Shown: positions 12,201 to 18,084 of the stretch, in pieces | Position numbering within the stretch: position 1 is the first letter of the stretch | Layout of the letters: every line of letters starts with the position of its first letter | Assembly (NCBI GenBank): GCA_043801445.1 | Contig: JAZDMB010000032.1 | Location: 1 to 64,000 of the forward strand | Source of the DNA: JAZDFP01 sp043801445 | GTDB taxonomy: Bacteria; Planctomycetota; MHYJ01; JACQXL01 | DNA length: 64,000 bases | Reading direction: 5' to 3' | The notes under the pieces: model-generated | The model's database searches: none | Seen by the model: only the letters and a program-made list of their open reading frames with translations | What the model was told of the DNA's origin: nothing | Position numbers and translations under genes: made by a program

Positions 12201-12235
12201 TAAACCCCTATTATTAAATTCCAAACAAATAACAT
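3269..12235 (-). CDS. ndvB: cyclic beta-1,2-glucan synthase-like protein (GT84/GH94)
   Basis: At 2988 residues this matches the unusual size of NdvB/ChvB/Cgs proteins (about 2800-2900). These build cyclic beta-1,2-glucan at the inner membrane from UDP-glucose. Visible parts in order: an N-terminal helical region; membrane helices near residues 455-515; a glycosyltransferase domain (~530-830) with DTDT at about 677 and RHRWIRGDWQ near 825; more membrane helices (~850-1030); a glucoamylase-like region around 1460-1500 (SWGGSMFEYLMP); and two carbohydrate-binding/GH94 modules (from ~1720 and ~2210), the last ending in the phosphorylase core with GSGDWND (~2668) and GGQYTHAAIW (~2827). No NdvA-type exporter is adjacent. 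The start is uncertain: neither 12235 nor the internal Met at 12133 has a good ribosome-binding site. A periplasmic or osmoprotective glucan product is inference from the family. Confidence 0.9.
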   Translation of the reverse strand: MLFVWNLIIGVYNVYIIKTLRLWLTGKSESIKFIMPFKDIIKSISHLDNYLKRERPNQQYGDEQPLRSELFSIDQLAHHIKILAKEHEINLKHEPDGFLPRLDKNKKVLLQAYNVVMAAVEKEDRIAPAAEWLIDNFYLIEEQIRTARRHLPKGYSRELPRLLKGLLAGEPRIYAIALELISHSDGRLDAKSISSVVSAYQTVTTLKLGELWAFPIMLRLALIENLRRVAARITADRLDRNNAKLWTERLMEVVETDPKNLILVMADLAKSQQRLSSAFVAELVYRLQGQNPALAFPIAWIGQQLSGMGLTIELILQSESKNQATDRVSISNSIGSLRFLDALDWHEFVQTMSVVERTLRDDPADIYNKMDFATRDCYRHVIEEMARYSSLSEIEIARTAIELATESMRKEGRNNRSAHIGFYLIDRGLPQLKSAIKHKHWSIIGSIYKFGRRLPFLFYFGPIFFVTVIISIIVLTQGYAFRDINWVLILTGTILLICISQFAVSLVNWLATLWVSPQMLPKMDYSKGIPPESRTLVVVPTMLSNPQDIESLLDGLEVRYLANQDDKLHFGLLTDFCDAPNEIMPEDEQLVRLVQNGINKLNEKYKDNSSNIFFLLHRPRLWNAQEQIWMGYERKRGKIAELNSLLRRNDSQACFSLIVGDTSILPNIKYVITLDTDTYLPRDSARLLVETIVHPLNHPQYDKNKQLISDGYTIIQPRVEASMPATGRSLFTQLLSGESGIDPYTRAVSDIYQDVFHEGSFIGKGIYDVDAFMQVLHNRLPENLILSHDLIEGCYAHAALASDISLYEEYPDNYIADKKRRHRWIRGDWQIIRWLFSRIPGPGKERQKNPLSMLSQWKILDNIRRSLMPAALIILLILSWTVLTPAWLGALIVIGVIMSAPILFTLTELFKKPNELPINLHLRVAVHSILKYFIQPMLTIFFLPYEAFSSLDAIGTSIIRMVITHKRLLQWVTFSEQKQDGRIDLAGFCRSMWIAPAITLTIGLYLISNRPELLAIAMPFLLVWFISPVIAWWLSKPMIIRKPKLTDEQNIFLRKLSRKTWSYFEVFVGPENNWLSIDNYQEEPIEIAASRTSPTNIGLSLLANLAAYDFGYVSISQLIERTNQQLQAMEKLERFRGHFYNWYDTQSFKPLTPIYISTVDSGNLAGYLLTLKSGLLELPNNKIIPAPRTCFEGLADTLLVISDIVRKLDNPQERSGEFSAEVKKKNGMSPLTERDPKNLSSQGPEASIRLNRLQDELKKTPQTLSSVKTLLDSILKLITELIKTLDADPDDELKWWTNALKEQCWNLISDLAFWAPWLLISEPPESIWHNGSAEQVAQLGELRQMFRQLDNIPTLSEVTKLNSLLVPEIDHVINYFKNDNASVSDWLIKLRQAIIDASNRAIEKITTVNKLILQCDNFMDMEYDLLYDQGRNLMIIGYNVTEHRRDNSYYDLLASEARLCSFIAIARGELPQKHWFALGRLLTTVGGQRALLSWGGSMFEYLMPLLVIPTYENTLLDQTYKAVVKRQIDYGKQRGVPWGISESCFNMTDVQLNYQYRAFGVPGLGFRRELADDLVIAPYASVMSLMVAPEKACANLQRMTAEGFQGRYGFYEAIDYTPSRLTHEQANAIIHSFMTHHQGMSFLSLAYLLLNQPMQKRMKSNPLFQATELLLQERIPKTAMIHPRLTEASQLTRVNEERAVPFRIFKTTDTPIPEVHILSNGRYHVMLTNTGGGYSRWKGLALTRWREDTTRDNWGMFCYIRDVTSGEVWSTAYQPTLKISNNYEAIFTQGRAEFRRRDHNLDTHTEITVSPEDDIELRRINILNRSNSKRTIELTTYAEIVMSSAGADETHAAFNNLFVQTQIIREHHSILCTRRPRSKSDPVYWMSHMMTVHGKTIGATSYETDRSKFIGRSRNTTNPVVMDNSFKLSNSEGSVLDPIVAIRRRITIEPEETVVVDIVSGIAGTREGVIKLMEKYKDRHMNDRVFAMAWTHGQVILSQIKATENDAQIYGRLASSIIYANSLRRTNTSILMTNRRGQSGLWGYGISGDLPVVLLKIGNKAKIELVHQLVQAHAYWRIKGLSVDLVIWNEDYSSYRQALQEQILSLIATSTEAQLLNRPGGIFVKQADQIPPEDKVLMQSVARIIVTDSDDKLSEYMERRSQARSNIAQLIPKRSFRSEPRAIVQKPHRDLMFFNGFGGFTHDGREYVIIIMPNQATPAPWLNVLANQSFGTIISESGGSYTWGENAHQFRLTPWYNDPVCDTSGEALYIRDEDSGKFWSPTPLPAAGLTPYITRHGFGYSVFEHNENGIISELWVYVAVDAAVKFLVLKIRNKSGRSRRISVTGYFELVLGELRHKESMHVISEIDPDSGVLFAQNFYNTDFAGRVVFLDVNAPVHNVTADRNEFLGRNGTPANPEAMKKAGLSGRVGAALDPCAAMQVPFEIADDEEKEIVFTLGIGHNIEDARSLVSRFRGSEPARYALEAVWEYWKRTLGVIYLETPEPSINMLANGWLLYQTLASRIWARSGYYQSGGAFGFRDQLQDVMALLYTEPAIVRQHLLTCSAHQFTEGDVQHWWHPPSGKGVRTRCSDDYLWLPFATYRYVTGTGDTGILDERINFITDHPVNPNEDAYYGIPMRSEESATLYEHCVRAIKHGLRLGQHGLPLIGSGDWNDSFNLVGAQGKGESVWLGFFLHMVLMQFSEIAQKRGDTVFAEYCTGEAARLSRNIEQNAWDGEWYRRAYFDNGQPLGSATNTECRIDSLPQSWSVLSGAGDPKRAQMAMEAVNKYLVHRDKSLIQLFDPPFDKSDSEPGYVKGYIPGTRENGGQYTHAAIWTIMAFAALGNNQRAWELLSLINPINHGDTPEKIGLYKVEPYVIAADVYSVQPHIGRGGWTWYTGAAGWMYRLIVESILGLRLEVNKLRFNPCLPAEWTSFKMHYRHYETLYHITISQNGNGRNVTKVILDGIEQEDMMITLNDDRQNHLAEVEID

Positions 12236-12605
12236 TTAATAAAAAGGAATGGTTAATAAGAATGGGAATCAGCTAAAATTTCCGATTAAGGGTCTTTTAT
12301 TTGCGTTGGGTTATTGAACCAAATAGGTTCTCGGTTTTAGTCGGGGTTATCTGTTATCAAAGCATTACTACAGCAATGAGACATTCTGTGATAACCTCTT
12401 AATTATTAGACGTCAGCGTATTTGATAGTAGAAAGTATTAATAAACAAGGTTTTTTGCTAATGAGTTTTCGAAATAGGAAAAGGTTCTCATTTATAAGAA
12501 CCTCTTGATGTGAATCACTTCATACTTAATGAGTTTATCTTTTAGGAACACATTCTCACCCAAACGACCATATCAAGCTGGCGACTTTCAGGTCAAGCTG
12601 ATTTG
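12236..12605. other. 370-bp intergenic region between ffh and the glucan synthase gene
   Basis: No gene is visible. It contains two weak stem-loops: 12482-12503 (7-bp stem AGGTTCT/AGAACCT) and a GTTATCA/TGATAAC pair around 12350-12395. Neither is followed by a T-run on the minus strand, so I do not call a terminator. The region lies inside the interval bracketed by the two ffh 3' ends. Confidence 0.5.
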
Positions 12606-13946
12606 TCAAGAGCCGAAAAGATTTCCTATCTTGCCCATCATCTTACCCATCTTGCCCATATTCTTCATCATCTTCTGCATTTCGTTGAATTGCTTGAGGA
12701 GCTGATTTACGTCAGCCAGAGTCGTGCCACTGCCCTTGGAAATGCGGGTGCGCCGTTTGCCGTCTAAAACCTCCGGATTCTCACGTTCATAAGGAGTCAT
12801 TGACTGGATGATTGCCTCAACTTTTTTGATATGCTTGTCGTCAATATCCATATTTTTGATGGCGCCGCTCACTCCGGGGACCATCGCAATAATATCTTTG
12901 AGAGACCCCATCTTTTTTATCTGCTGGAGTTGCTCGAGGAAATCCTGCAAATCAAGTTTGTTCTTGCGCAGTTTCTCTTCTAATTTCTTGGCTTTGGTCA
13001 CGTCCATTGTTTCCTGCGCCTTTTCCACCAAGGAAACAATATCACCCATTCCCAGGATTCTGGAAGCCATCCGCTCAGGATAAAATTCCTCGAAATTATC
13101 TGTTTTCTCGCCGATGCCGACAAACTTTATGGGCTTGCCGGTAACGGCTTTGATGGAAAGCGCCGCACCGCCGCGCGTATCACCGTCAAGCTTGGTAAGA
13201 ATAATGCCATTAAGTGGCAGCCAGGAATCAAATGATTTAGCGCTATTGACGGCATCCTGGCCGGTCATTGCATCAGCCACCAGAAAAACATATTGGGGTT
13301 TAAGACGGTGCGAAATCTCTTTTAATTCATCCATCAGTTCCTGATTTATATGGAGCCGTCCGGCCGTATCAAAGATAATGGTATCAAGATTATTCTCTTT
13401 GGCGAATTTAATGGAATTCTCACAAATCCGAACCGGCGTGGCATTTTTCTCGCTGTAGACCTGCAGGTTAAGCTGTTTGCCTAATGCTTTTAACTGGTCA
13501 ACCGCAGCCGGGCGCTGGACATCAGCCGCTACCAGAAGCGGTTGATGCGCTTTCTTGGTAAGATAATGCGCGAGTTTGGCGCAGGTGGTAGTCTTGCCGC
13601 ATCCCTGAAGCCCGACCATCATAAAAATAGTAGGCGGTTCGGAAGCAAACTTTATACCTGTTTCTCCGCCTGAGGCGGAAACACCACCCATCAAGGCAAC
13701 TAATTCGTCATTGACTATCTTAATAATCTGCTGGGCGGGAGTAATGCTATTAATTACATCTTTTCCGATGGCTCGTTTGGTTACTGTATCAATAAAATCC
13801 TTGACGATTTTGTAATTGACATCAGCTTCGAGCAGAGCCAGCCGCACCTCACGCAGTCCGTCCTGAATATTCTTTTCGGTCAGACTCGCCTGGCCTGACA
13901 GTTTCTTGAATACGGCTTGTAATTTTTCGGTTATACTCTCAAACAT
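12606..13946 (-). CDS. ffh: signal recognition particle protein Ffh (SRP54)
   Basis: The GTPase subunit of the signal recognition particle. It binds 4.5S RNA and signal peptides of nascent membrane proteins and docks with FtsY. The order is normal: N-terminal four-helix domain, P-loop GLQGCGKTTT (~111-120), DVQRPAAVDQL, DTAGRLH (~193), TKLDGDTRGG (~250), then the M domain from ~300, with GSLKDIIAMVPG and a Met/Gly/Lys-rich tail ending NLFGS. Length 446 is typical. Odd feature: the linker between the N and G domains (about residues 88-96) is encoded by a GC-rich palindrome (13661-13681) that looks inserted in frame. A degenerate copy of the 3' end of this gene lies at 3086-3162. The start is the first Met of the conserved N-terminus. 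Confidence 0.97.
   Translation of the reverse strand: MFESITEKLQAVFKKLSGQASLTEKNIQDGLREVRLALLEADVNYKIVKDFIDTVTKRAIGKDVINSITPAQQIIKIVNDELVALMGGVSASGGETGIKFASEPPTIFMMVGLQGCGKTTTCAKLAHYLTKKAHQPLLVAADVQRPAAVDQLKALGKQLNLQVYSEKNATPVRICENSIKFAKENNLDTIIFDTAGRLHINQELMDELKEISHRLKPQYVFLVADAMTGQDAVNSAKSFDSWLPLNGIILTKLDGDTRGGAALSIKAVTGKPIKFVGIGEKTDNFEEFYPERMASRILGMGDIVSLVEKAQETMDVTKAKKLEEKLRKNKLDLQDFLEQLQQIKKMGSLKDIIAMVPGVSGAIKNMDIDDKHIKKVEAIIQSMTPYERENPEVLDGKRRTRISKGSGTTLADVNQLLKQFNEMQKMMKNMGKMGKMMGKIGNLFGS
13661..13681. repeat. GC-rich palindrome inside ffh
   Basis: TCCGCC-TGA-GGCGGA forms a perfect 6-bp inverted repeat and encodes the segment SASGGE in the N-G domain linker of Ffh. It belongs to the GC-rich palindromes that recur in and between genes of this window. 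The linker is variable in Ffh proteins, so the extra residues should be tolerated. Confidence 0.55.
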
Positions 13947-13956
13947 ATATTATTTT

Positions 13957-14096
13957 GCCACAGAGACACAGAGTTCACAGAGCGAATAAATCACGAAAGA
14001 TTATAAGGAAACCAAAAATTCAGGAAAAATTATCTTGGTTTCATGGCTTCCTTATAGAATTAAATTCTGTCTCCGTGTTCTCAGTGCCTTTGCGGT
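13957..14096. repeat. 140-bp nested palindromic repeat between ffh and murA
   Basis: The outer arms are 13957-13982 (GCCACAGAGACACAGAG...) and 14066-14096 (...CAGTGCCTTTGCGG). Inside them is a second palindrome at 14002-14056 (TATAAGGAAACC ... CTTCCTTATA). It fills nearly the whole ffh-murA gap, and the murA stop codon lies two bases beyond its edge. Related arms occur at 15438, 33300, 36733, 37259, 37937, 40335, 41346 and 41728; the inner palindrome recurs at 33707-33767. Confidence 0.8.
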
Positions 14097-14097
14097 T

Positions 14098-15390
14098 TTA
14101 TTTCTCTTCATTTATTGTTGTTTTATCCGGCAATCGTTTTATATCTGCACCCAGTTTACGAAGTTTTTCCTCTATCTTCTCGTATCCCCTATCAATATGA
14201 TAGACTCGTTGGATTTCAGTCGTGCCTTTGGCAACCAATCCAGCCAGTACTAATGCGGCTGATGCCCTAAGGTCGGATGCCATAACCGGCGCGCCCGAAA
14301 GATGGCTTCTGCCCTGAATAACCGCATAAGAACCTTCCTTACGAACCCGCGCGCCCATTCTATTCAGTTCTGCTACATGCATAAATCTATCAGGATAAAT
14401 CCGCTCGGTAACAACGCTGATACCGTCTGCCAGTGTCAACAAAACCATTGTCTGAGCCTGCATATCAGTAGGGAATCCGGGATAAGGAAGCGTAGTAATA
14501 TCCAGCGGTTTAAAGATGCCGGTTTTTTTTACACGGCATTTGGTGTCGGAAATCTTTTCAATGTTAATTCCCATCTGATTAAAGTTATCTATCACGGCTG
14601 ATAAATGGTCCAGCCGGCAATTCTTAATAGTAATATTTTTACCGACCAGAGCCGCGGCAGCTATAAATGTGCCTGTTTCAATCCGGTCCGGGATAACAGT
14701 ATGCGTCACCCCTTTTAATGATTTTACGCCTTCAATCTCAAGGCGATGAGTGCCGATACCTTTTATTTTAGCGCCCATCTTGGTCAAAAACATTGTCAAA
14801 TCCTGGACTTCAGGCTCGCAAGCCGCGCTTTCAATTACGGTTTTCCCTTTAGCCAGGCAGGCAGCCATTAAAACATTTGCCGTGCCGGTTACGGTTGAAC
14901 CGAAAGTGCCGCCCAAATACATCTCGCAACCGACCAGACCTTTGGTCCGGGCAATAAGATAACCGTGTTCATAATCAATCTCAGCGCCCAACAGGCGCAG
15001 TCCTTTTTCGTGCAAATCAATCGGCCTGACTCCGATGACACAGCCGCCGGGTAATGAGACCTTGGCATATTTACGTTTAGCCAAAAGCGAGCCAAGCACA
15101 CAAACCGCCGCGCGCATCGTTTTTACTAATTCATAACGAGCTACGGAATTCTTTTCATCTATTAACTGAGTCTCAATATCGCCATTATTCTTTCGTTCTA
15201 CTTTCAGCCCCAATTCTCTCAGTATTTGAATGAGCGTTTCAACATCGCGGAGATAAGGAACGCCTTTAATGGCACATTTTTCATCAGTGAGTATGGTTGC
15301 AGCAATAATCGGCAGGGCGGCATTTTTAGAACCGCTGATGCTCACTTCGCCTTCTAATAAATTACCGCCTTTAACAATAAATTTATCCAT
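14098..15390 (-). CDS. murA: UDP-N-acetylglucosamine 1-carboxyvinyltransferase
   Basis: Catalyses the first committed step of peptidoglycan synthesis in the cytoplasm: enolpyruvyl transfer from phosphoenolpyruvate to UDP-GlcNAc. Diagnostic segments are SGSKNAALPIIAA (~18-30), with the substrate-binding Lys-Asn pair, and PGGCVIGVRPIDLH (~112-125), with the catalytic Cys at about 114 (the position of Cys115 in E. coli; a Cys here predicts fosfomycin sensitivity). PYPGFPTDMQAQ follows near 300. I start it at 15390 because the GGAG site lies six bases upstream; the ATG at 15396 abuts that site. A complete murA also shows that this lineage makes, or can make, peptidoglycan. Confidence 0.96.
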   Translation of the reverse strand: MDKFIVKGGNLLEGEVSISGSKNAALPIIAATILTDEKCAIKGVPYLRDVETLIQILRELGLKVERKNNGDIETQLIDEKNSVARYELVKTMRAAVCVLGSLLAKRKYAKVSLPGGCVIGVRPIDLHEKGLRLLGAEIDYEHGYLIARTKGLVGCEMYLGGTFGSTVTGTANVLMAACLAKGKTVIESAACEPEVQDLTMFLTKMGAKIKGIGTHRLEIEGVKSLKGVTHTVIPDRIETGTFIAAAALVGKNITIKNCRLDHLSAVIDNFNQMGINIEKISDTKCRVKKTGIFKPLDITTLPYPGFPTDMQAQTMVLLTLADGISVVTERIYPDRFMHVAELNRMGARVRKEGSYAVIQGRSHLSGAPVMASDLRASAALVLAGLVAKGTTEIQRVYHIDRGYEKIEEKLRKLGADIKRLPDKTTINEEK

Positions 15391-15437
15391 CTGCATCTCC
15401 TTTATGAAAGTTCATTAAATGAAACCTTAAGGTTTTT

Positions 15438-15493
15438 GCCACAGAGGCACAGAGCACACAGAGATAATGCTATAAGAAATCCAGGAAAGCAAG
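15438..15493. repeat. partial copy of the 140-bp repeat
   Basis: Begins GCCACAGAGGCACAGAG and continues into TATAAGAAATCCAGGAAAGC, so it corresponds to the left outer arm plus the left inner arm of the 13957-14096 repeat. The right half is missing; in its place is the hup terminator hairpin. Confidence 0.65.
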
Positions 15494-15534
15494 AAAAAGG
15501 GGAATTCTTATGCCCTTGCGGGCTAAGAATCCCC
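15491..15534 (-). terminator. intrinsic terminator of hup
   Basis: On the minus strand a long stem opens GGGGATTCTTAGCCC, has a GCAA loop, closes GGGCATAAGAATTCCCC and runs into TTTTTCTT. It begins about 60 bp after the hup stop codon. The near-perfect stem, tetraloop and T-run make this the clearest Rho-independent terminator in the window. Confidence 0.9.
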
Positions 15535-15594
15535 CTCCTCTTGATTCGATTTGTTCGCAGTCAAAAGTGCCATTACGGGCACCTCTGGAACTAC

Positions 15595-15867
15595 TTACTT
15601 TACGGTCTTCTTAAGGTCACTGCTGGGTTTGAATCCAACTGTTTTGGATGCCTTTATTGTTATCGTTGCGCCTGTTTGAGGATTACGTCCCTTGCGAGCC
15701 GCTCTCGATTTCACTTTGAAGCTACCGAAACCGATTAATTGAACGGACTTGCTTTTCTTCAAACCGCCGCTGATACTATCCAGACAACAATTCAGCCATC
15801 TTTCTGCTGAGGCTTTCGTATCCTTTTGACACTTAGCCATTGTTTCTACTAATTCCTGTTTGTTCAT
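15595..15867 (-). CDS. hup: HU family DNA-binding protein
   Basis: A 90-aa histone-like protein that bends and compacts DNA as a dimer. The family signature is complete: GFGSFKVKSRAARKGRNPQTG at about residues 46-66, with the N-terminal MNKQELVETMA helix. Unusually there are two adjacent Cys (~27-28) in the second helix. The gene is a stand-alone unit: consensus promoter at 15918-15946, strong GGAGGGGGGTGA ribosome-binding site, and an intrinsic terminator at 15491-15534. This suggests high constitutive expression, as expected for an abundant nucleoid protein. Confidence 0.96.
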   Translation of the reverse strand: MNKQELVETMAKCQKDTKASAERWLNCCLDSISGGLKKSKSVQLIGFGSFKVKSRAARKGRNPQTGATITIKASKTVGFKPSSDLKKTVK

Positions 15868-15917
15868 TCTGAGTCACCCCCCTCCATATTTATTATAGTT
15901 ATTAAGTTCTTGCCTTA

Positions 15918-15946
15918 ATTATACCAAGTTGCACCTTTTATGTCAA
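15918..15946 (-). promoter_or_regulatory. perfect consensus sigma70 promoter of hup
   Basis: On the minus strand: -35 TTGACA (15941-15946), exactly 17 bp, then -10 TATAAT (15918-15923). Both hexamers match the bacterial consensus fully. The start codon is about 50 bp further on. Confidence 0.92.
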
Positions 15947-15971
15947 GGGAAATATATATTTTATATGCGAT

Positions 15972-16160
15972 TCATCTGCCTTCCCCTTCAAGATATATCA
16001 GCATTCTAAGTGATTGCAACAAATCCAACCTTGCCAGTTTTTTACAATAAAATATCGTGGTCGGCTCCATATGTTGATTTTCAAGGATTCCAAGCTGCTG
16101 CTGTATATCACCCTGTAAACAGCATGAAATAAGGATTGCACGGCAATGCAACCGTTGCAT
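15972..16160 (-). CDS. small hypothetical ORF, possibly a gene remnant
   Basis: A 62-aa frame from the Met at 16160. The frame stays open upstream to about 16250, with plausible sequence (NTPDLIIIRADSDLSG) before the Met, so the true start may be a non-ATG codon or may be lost. It has no ribosome-binding site at 16160 and no family that I recognise. It could be the C-terminal piece of a decayed gene or a chance frame. It lies in the 442-bp interval between hup and the AlkD-like gene, which otherwise holds only the hup promoter. Confidence 0.25.
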   Translation of the reverse strand: MQRLHCRAILISCCLQGDIQQQLGILENQHMEPTTIFYCKKLARLDLLQSLRMLIYLEGEGR

Positions 16161-16309
16161 CCCATCTAAAACGCCAGATAAATCACTATCGGCCCGAATG
16201 ATTATTAAATCAGGTGTATTGAGCGTGCTTCCCTCGGGGTCGGCTTGTCGATTTGACGCGGAAAGTTATCTTTAAATATTTTACGTATTATATAAAATAA
16301 TTTTTCGTA

Positions 16310-16984
16310 TTATTTTAATCTGCGCTGAATCGCCGGACCAGTCAATTCCCTAAGCGCATCGGCAGAAATCCATTTGGCGCTTTTTGATTCTATTTTTTGT
16401 ATTTCTCCGGCGATTTTAATCGCCTGTTTATTCAAATAGATATTCCGTTTCCCAATCTGTCTCAATGCCCAGTTAACCGCTTTTTTAACAAAGTTTCTGC
16501 TATCAACGGATTCTCTTTTGATAATAGGCATGAATTTCTCAAACTCTTTGTCATTCATTTCTTTATTATGAACTGCCAAACATGCCATCAAGGCAAATCC
16601 TGCTCGCTTGACAAATTCCTCTTCTCTTTTACTCCATTCCAACACTTTTTTATAAGCAAATTCAGTCTTGTCAAAAAGATTCATGCAAACCTGGTCGCAA
16701 ATACCCCACGAGTCAAAGTCTTTCACCCAATGTTCCATTTGCTTTTCAGTAACCATTTCACTTTCATCAATCATACCGGCAAGTATCCGGGCTTCATGGA
16801 TACCCGATGCCCAGAGTTTTTGAGCCATAGAATGATTCTTACCTATTTTCTTAGCCATTGCTCTTAAATCAGGGATGGATATTCCGAGTGTATTCCGGGA
16901 ATTGATTCCATATCGCGCCATCCCTTCAACAATTTGAGAATTGGCTAATCGTTTAAGTTGCTTTATGATTTCCTGATAATCCAT
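16310..16984 (-). CDS. DNA alkylation repair protein, AlkD-like
   Basis: A 224-aa all-helical HEAT-like repeat protein of the AlkC/AlkD DNA glycosylase group, which removes bulky or positively charged alkylated bases without flipping them. The key segment FDSWGICDQVC (~107-117) has Trp and Asp four residues apart, as in Bacillus AlkD, and the Arg of FVKRAGFALMACL (~145) fits the third functional residue. The tail is basic (PAIQRRLK). It starts 11 bp after queA ends, so the two are probably co-transcribed. The functional assignment is by family; which lesion it repairs cannot be read from the sequence. Confidence 0.88.
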   Translation of the reverse strand: MDYQEIIKQLKRLANSQIVEGMARYGINSRNTLGISIPDLRAMAKKIGKNHSMAQKLWASGIHEARILAGMIDESEMVTEKQMEHWVKDFDSWGICDQVCMNLFDKTEFAYKKVLEWSKREEEFVKRAGFALMACLAVHNKEMNDKEFEKFMPIIKRESVDSRNFVKKAVNWALRQIGKRNIYLNKQAIKIAGEIQKIESKSAKWISADALRELTGPAIQRRLK

Positions 16985-16995
16985 ATTAAACTCTG

Positions 16996-18084
16996 CTATA
17001 ATATCAGCATCGCATCGCCATAACTGTAAAAGCGGTATCTTTTGGATATAGCCTCTTGATATGCTTTTACAATTTGTTCTTTACCGGCAAATGCAGAAAC
17101 CAAGGCGAGCGGGGTTCCGTGCGGCAGATGAAAATTAGTTATTAAACTATTAACCATCTTGAATTTATACGGCGGATATATGAATAAATCAACCCAGCCC
17201 CGTGTTAATGGCGCACGAAGAATTCGTTGTTTTTCCAATAAAGGATGAACCATATTCATTTTAATTTGGTCGGCAATTGTCTCCAAGACACGGCAGGCCG
17301 TTGTGCCTACCGCGACAACTCTTTTTTTATCCCGGCATGCCTCAGAAAGTATTCTCATTGCATCCGGACCTACCTCGAAATATTCCCTTTCCATCTGATG
17401 CTTTTCTATATTTTCTGTGCGGATAGGTTTAAATGTGCCCGGTCCGATATGAAGAGTTACATAAACTATCCGAATGCCCTTATCAACCAGTTTAGTGATT
17501 AATCTATCGGTAAAATGCAAACCGGCTGTGGGTGCGGCGATTGAGCCGTCCCTATCCGCATAAACTGTTTGATAATCATTTTTATCAGACCGTAAATACG
17601 GGTCATTGGCTTTTGCCCTTTTGATATAAGGCGGTAATGGTATCTTACCGATATTCTGAAGTTTTTGGGTATCTATTATCGGCCGGGTTTTAATCAACCA
17701 GCCGTCTTTAAGCCGTTTCCATAATTGAATCTTTATGTTATTGTCTCCGGATAATATTAATTCTTCTTTTTCTCCCAACCGCCTGTTGAAGTTTATTAAT
17801 GCAGTCCAGAAACTTTTATCATTCCGGTCCTGTTGGCAAAGAAGTATATCCACTATGCCTCCGGATTTACGCTGTGCTATTAAGCGGCAGGGAATAACCC
17901 TCGTATTATTCAAAACCAGAATATCATCTTTGTTAAGGTAATTAATAATATTATAAAATTTACGGTGTTCTATAAATCCTGCGGAACGATTCAAAATCAA
18001 TAATTTGCTATGGTCTCGCGGCTTGACAGGTTTTTGGGCAATAAGTTCCTTAGGCAGGTGATAATCCAATTCGTTAAGTCTCAT
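16996..18084 (-). CDS. queA: tRNA preQ1(34) S-adenosylmethionine ribosyltransferase-isomerase
   Basis: Cytoplasmic enzyme of queuosine synthesis. It transfers and isomerises the ribosyl part of SAM onto preQ1 at the tRNA wobble position to give epoxyqueuosine. Family signatures are LNNTRVIPCRL (~56-66), GSIAAPTAGLHFTD (~180), LHIGPGTFKPI (~215) and TNFHLPHGTPLALVSAFAG (~315). Length 362 is normal. Its ATG overlaps the stop of the HEAT+VWA gene by four bases (ATGA), so translation is probably coupled. No other queuosine gene is in the window. Confidence 0.96.
   Translation of the reverse strand: MRLNELDYHLPKELIAQKPVKPRDHSKLLILNRSAGFIEHRKFYNIINYLNKDDILVLNNTRVIPCRLIAQRKSGGIVDILLCQQDRNDKSFWTALINFNRRLGEKEELILSGDNNIKIQLWKRLKDGWLIKTRPIIDTQKLQNIGKIPLPPYIKRAKANDPYLRSDKNDYQTVYADRDGSIAAPTAGLHFTDRLITKLVDKGIRIVYVTLHIGPGTFKPIRTENIEKHQMEREYFEVGPDAMRILSEACRDKKRVVAVGTTACRVLETIADQIKMNMVHPLLEKQRILRAPLTRGWVDLFIYPPYKFKMVNSLITNFHLPHGTPLALVSAFAGKEQIVKAYQEAISKRYRFYSYGDAMLIL

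Noticed and set aside
12482..12503. Terminator of ffh
   Set aside because: The stem is only 7 bp and is not followed by a T-run on the minus strand.
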